From positions 1-64,000 of the forward strand of contig DXEG01000039.1 in assembly GCA_019115125.1 (NCBI GenBank): DNA of 64,000 nucleotides. Direction: 5' to 3'. How positions within the stretch are numbered: the first letter of the stretch is position 1; every line of letters starts with the position of its first letter. The stretch comes from Candidatus Blautia faecipullorum (GTDB lineage: Bacteria > Bacillota > Clostridia > Lachnospirales > Lachnospiraceae). A program made the translations under genes and the position numbers. Below, piece after piece: positions 61,526 to 64,000 of this stretch. Under the pieces are notes generated by a model that worked only from the letters and a program-made list of their open reading frames with translations, was not told where the DNA came from and did no database searches.

Positions 61526-62005
61526 TTACAGTTCCACTGATACAGGATCAGGTTTTACAGAGAGCCAGGCTGTTTCACTGGGTTCCCCGTTTGTCAGTGA
61601 CAGAAAATAATACATTGTTTCGCCTCCGGTACTATGGCATGCATCATGCCAGATTCCCGGTTTCAAAACAATCACATCTCCCGGCTGGAGAAGGAATGAT
61701 ACCACATCCTCTGTTCTGGGATTGCCTGACGGATCACTGTCCGCAACACTCAAAATAATTGGCTTATTCCCTACGATCTGCACCTCTTCAGATGACAAAT
61801 GCCTCTCCATACTGTCAATAACAAAGGATTTTTCATTGCTGCACTTTGTAATCCCCAGCTTCAGCGGCCGGGTAATAATATCTGTGGCTGTTTGATAAGC
61901 GTGGTATGACTTACTGCTTATTTCATTATCTTCTTTGATATTGTAATACTCTCCATATGGGCGAAACACTTCTTTTCCAATCCTGCATATACTTCCATTC
62001 TTCAT
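61526..62005 (-). CDS. Ureidoglycolate-lyase-like cupin protein, copy 2
   Basis: 159 residues. SFVIDSMERHLSSEEVQIVG (about 60-79), IILSVADSD and VSFLLQPGDVIVLKPGIWHD (about 101-120) keep the AllA fold order and IDSMERH, better conserved than in copy 1. ACHSTGG follows with a possible metal-ligand His. The two copies may form a hetero-oligomer or act on successive intermediates. Starts two bases after the PfkB kinase stop, so it is tightly coupled. Confidence 0.74.
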   Translation of the reverse strand: MKNGSICRIGKEVFRPYGEYYNIKEDNEISSKSYHAYQTATDIITRPLKLGITKCSNEKSFVIDSMERHLSSEEVQIVGNKPIILSVADSDPSGNPRTEDVVSFLLQPGDVIVLKPGIWHDACHSTGGETMYYFLSLTNGEPSETAWLSVKPDPVSVEL

Positions 62006-62007
62006 GA

Positions 62008-62937
62008 TTATTTACTCCTTTGCCGGCGAAACGCCTCCATATATTGTTTTATTACTTTTTCAGATACAATGCCGGCCCTCGCGCCGAAGGCCGTAACTGC
62101 GTAGGCGCCGGCCGCATTGGCGTATTCTGCTGAATATTCCAGAGATTTTCCTGAAAGCCAACATTCTGTAAAAGAACAGTTAAAGGTATCCCCCGCTCCT
62201 GTCGTATCCAAAACCTGAACCCGATTCCCCGGAAGTCTGACCTCTTTGTCCCGGGTCCGGCAATAGCAGCCTTCTGAACCTAATGTAATAACCACCGCTT
62301 CCGTATGTCCCTGAAACAGCATTTCCATTGCCTCACTGTCACTGCGTTCACATCTGAACTTTTTCCATCCTTCCTCATTAAAAAAGATCAGCTTTGCATA
62401 CGAAAATGTTTTGTCATCCCAACTGTCAAAGGTCGATGTCTCGGCATCTATTACCAATGGCACACCTGTTTCCGCCAGTTCTTCCGCCAGTTTCTCCCAT
62501 CTCTCCAGCCGGTGAAATTCCATTACCGAGGTATAAACACATTTTGCCTCCAGCAGCAGTTCATGAAGCTGTGAGTTTACTTTATATTGTATATGATCCA
62601 TGTTGACCACAAAAATGCTTCTCTCTTTTGGCGTAGATATAATCATACATTTGGGATCCGCCAGGGAATCATCTTTTATCACGTAAGACAGATCCAACTG
62701 CCATCGTTCCAGATCCTTTTTTATAATTTGGCTGATACTCCCTGAATTTAGTGCTGTGACAAGATATGTTTTCTCTCCCATTCCTGCAAATACACAGGCC
62801 GCATTTGGAATCATTCCCCCTACACGATTCTCTTTCCATTCAACATTGCATTTTTCACCTTCAGGGATCCAGGCCTCTGCAGTATAGTATTCATCGATAC
62901 AGGCAACACCTATTGCTACAATATGCTTTCCATTCAT
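62008..62937 (-). CDS. PfkB-family carbohydrate kinase (ribokinase-like)
   Basis: 309 residues from the ATG at 62937 (GGAGGAGGG upstream); 25 further in-frame codons cross the operator and are rejected. VGGMIPNAACVFAGMG (about 40-55) and the catalytic LDTTGAGDTFNCSF (about 244-257) are intact, in contrast with the first PfkB gene of the island. Expected to phosphorylate a sugar or nucleoside. First gene of the kinase-cupin-cupin operon. Confidence 0.9.
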   Translation of the reverse strand: MNGKHIVAIGVACIDEYYTAEAWIPEGEKCNVEWKENRVGGMIPNAACVFAGMGEKTYLVTALNSGSISQIIKKDLERWQLDLSYVIKDDSLADPKCMIISTPKERSIFVVNMDHIQYKVNSQLHELLLEAKCVYTSVMEFHRLERWEKLAEELAETGVPLVIDAETSTFDSWDDKTFSYAKLIFFNEEGWKKFRCERSDSEAMEMLFQGHTEAVVITLGSEGCYCRTRDKEVRLPGNRVQVLDTTGAGDTFNCSFTECWLSGKSLEYSAEYANAAGAYAVTAFGARAGIVSEKVIKQYMEAFRRQRSK

Positions 62938-62960
62938 ATGGCCCTCCTCCATCTTTATAC

Positions 62961-62971
62961 GTACGACATAC
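62961..62971. promoter_or_regulatory. GTACG-A-CGTAC operator, site 5 (one mismatch)
   Basis: GTACG-A-CATAC, 12 bases beyond the -10 box of the kinase-cupin operon. Confidence 0.72.
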
Positions 62972-62983
62972 GACATTGACTTA

Positions 62984-63012
62984 ATTTTAAAATATTTTTT
63001 ACAATTTGTCAA
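62984..63012 (-). promoter_or_regulatory. Promoter of the kinase-cupin operon
   Basis: Minus-strand TTGACA (63007-63012), 17-base spacer, TAAAAT (62984-62989). Confidence 0.85.
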
Positions 63013-63067
63013 TCTTTCAGAAAATGAAAAATTCTATATTTCCGCACTTCTTTTAAAAAGAAAAAGA

Positions 63068-63170
63068 GGGGATGCCGCATCAATGTAATATGCCCCCTTC
63101 CAGGTAGACAAGTAAAATAATAAAAACCTGTCACTTAGAAGGGATCATATCATTTTAGTGCGACACCCCC
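63068..63170. mobile_element. MITE-like inverted-repeat relic
   Basis: 103 bases whose two halves are imperfect inverted repeats of about 45 bases (GGGGATGCCGCA and its partner TGCGACACCCCC at the ends, CCCTTC and GAAGGG inside, AGACA/TGTC near the centre). No frame. Looks like two insertion-sequence ends joined by internal deletion; no flanking target duplication is clear. It marks the edge of the catabolic island. Confidence 0.5.
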
Positions 63171-63248
63171 ACTGCAATAAATATTTTCTTAATTCAGAAG
63201 CCTACCGCCGGCTCCGTTTTCCTATTCTCATCTCAAATTCTTTATTTC

Positions 63249-64000
63249 TTAAAACTCTACTGTTACTTCTTCTCCTTCGTAGACGAAGCTTTCCGTCCGC
63301 CCGGTTCCCTCCAGGATCACATGACAGGTTCTGCCCTTCAGACCCTGTGCGAATACCTTCTGCGCGGCTCCGATGACAAATACCTTTTCCCGTTCCTTCC
63401 AGTTCATAGAAATCCGGTTGTAATTTCCATTCTCATACCCGTATCCGTCTCCCTCGTCCTCATAGAGGCGGAAAGAAGCGTCCGCGCCCGGATAAATATG
63501 GATTTCAAAGGGCGTGTCTACAATTTCATCCGCATAGGTCATTCTCTGCTCCATAGGAATCACAGAGCCGGCCTTTACAAATACAGGGATCCGGTCGATG
63601 GGGGCCTCCACGGTGATTTCCGCTCCGCCTTCATATTTCTTTCCGCTGCTGAAATCATACCAGTCCGCGCCCTTCGGCAGATAGCAGTTCCAGGTTTTCT
63701 CCCTGTGGATTTCCCGGCTGTTTTTCTCGTAATACATGGGCTCTGTCACAGGGCAGACCAGAAGACTGTCTCCAAACAGGAATTCGTCTCCGAGCCCGGC
63801 CGCCTTATGATCCCCGGAGAAATCGAACAGAAGGCTCCGGAGCATAGTATAATCCTCGGCCCAAACTCTGGCGGCGTTGGAATAAATATAGGGCATCAGA
63901 CGGTATCTCATTTCAATGGTCTTTACCAGAGCGTCATAGAAAGGCTCCCCTTTCTTTCCGAAATTCCATACCTCTCTGGGCGTGTCTGTTCCGTGAGAGC
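63249..64000 (-). CDS. Glycoside hydrolase family 31 protein, 3' part (partial)
   Basis: The minus-strand frame runs off the window at 64000; about 250 C-terminal residues are seen. RYRLMPYIYSNAARVWAEDY and DEFLFGDSLLVCPVTEP are the end of the GH31 catalytic barrel; PKGADWYDFSSGKKYEGG, PVFVKAGSVIPM and a beta-sandwich follow, as in alpha-xylosidases and alpha-glucosidases. The catalytic Asp pair lies outside the window. Not preceded here by the island operators and probably unrelated to it. Confidence 0.93.
   Translation of the reverse strand, partial: SHGTDTPREVWNFGKKGEPFYDALVKTIEMRYRLMPYIYSNAARVWAEDYTMLRSLLFDFSGDHKAAGLGDEFLFGDSLLVCPVTEPMYYEKNSREIHREKTWNCYLPKGADWYDFSSGKKYEGGAEITVEAPIDRIPVFVKAGSVIPMEQRMTYADEIVDTPFEIHIYPGADASFRLYEDEGDGYGYENGNYNRISMNWKEREKVFVIGAAQKVFAQGLKGRTCHVILEGTGRTESFVYEGEEVTVEF

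Noticed and set aside
1-64000. CRISPR arrays, intact insertion sequences, prophage genes, rRNA operons.
   Set aside because: None found: no regularly spaced direct repeats, no transposase, integrase or phage structural genes; only the MITE-like relic at 63068 and one tRNA.

Overview
The window looks like chromosome from an anaerobic, spore-forming, low-GC Gram-positive bacterium of the Lachnospiraceae type (Clostridia). Evidence: sporulation sigma factor SigH in the cysS-mrnC-rlmB-sigH order typical of Clostridia, a lone Spo0A-like DNA-binding domain, DegV, DUF2325 and AgcS proteins, a perfect HrcA/CIRCE operator, strong AGGAGG ribosome sites, TPP and purine riboswitches, and an oxygen-independent lifestyle (ferredoxin-type aldo/keto reductase, radical SAM enzyme). 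Assignment to a genus is not possible from the sequence alone.

Layout. 0-10 kb: DegV, a DUF5721-like protein, the Spo0A-like domain, CIRCE-controlled htpG, a 1041-residue wall-anchored surface protein, and a HAD-HAD-Maf housekeeping run. 10-18 kb: glnS, tRNA-Thr(GGT), sigH, rlmB, mrnC, cysS, ispF, an sn-glycerol-1-phosphate dehydrogenase and ridA. 18-28 kb: a beta-lactamase-fold serine hydrolase, a DinG/XPD-type helicase with a nuclease-like N-terminus, an HPr-like protein without the catalytic His, a LexA-boxed two-gene DNA repair operon, aspartate kinase, DUF2325 and trmO. 28-36 kb: an SGNH/MBOAT acylation pair, an alanine/glycine symporter, a patatin, larC-larB and a C39-like protein. 36-41 kb: a TPP-riboswitch-controlled HMP/thiamine ABC importer flanked by two highly structured intergenic elements, then an FAD dehydrogenase behind a guanine-class riboswitch. 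41-49 kb: TspO, MATE, GT8, ftsH, an AKR-TetR pair and purC.

49.3-63.0 kb is the most distinctive part: a 14-kb catabolic island in four transcription units around a GntR/UTRA regulator. It encodes a PotABCD-like ABC importer, a nucleoside phosphorylase, an 8-oxoguanine-deaminase-type amidohydrolase, an enamidase-like amidohydrolase, a creatininase-family amidohydrolase, two ureidoglycolate-lyase-like cupins, two PfkB sugar kinases and a SIS-domain protein. Five copies of one palindrome (GTACG-A-CGTAC, at most one mismatch) lie just downstream of, or close to, strong promoters ahead of every transcription unit and the regulator gene. My inference is a single regulon for taking up and dismantling a modified purine-like nucleoside or related N-glycosylated heterocycle; the exact substrate is unknown. 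The window ends in a small inverted-repeat (MITE-like) relic and the 3' part of a family 31 glycoside hydrolase gene.
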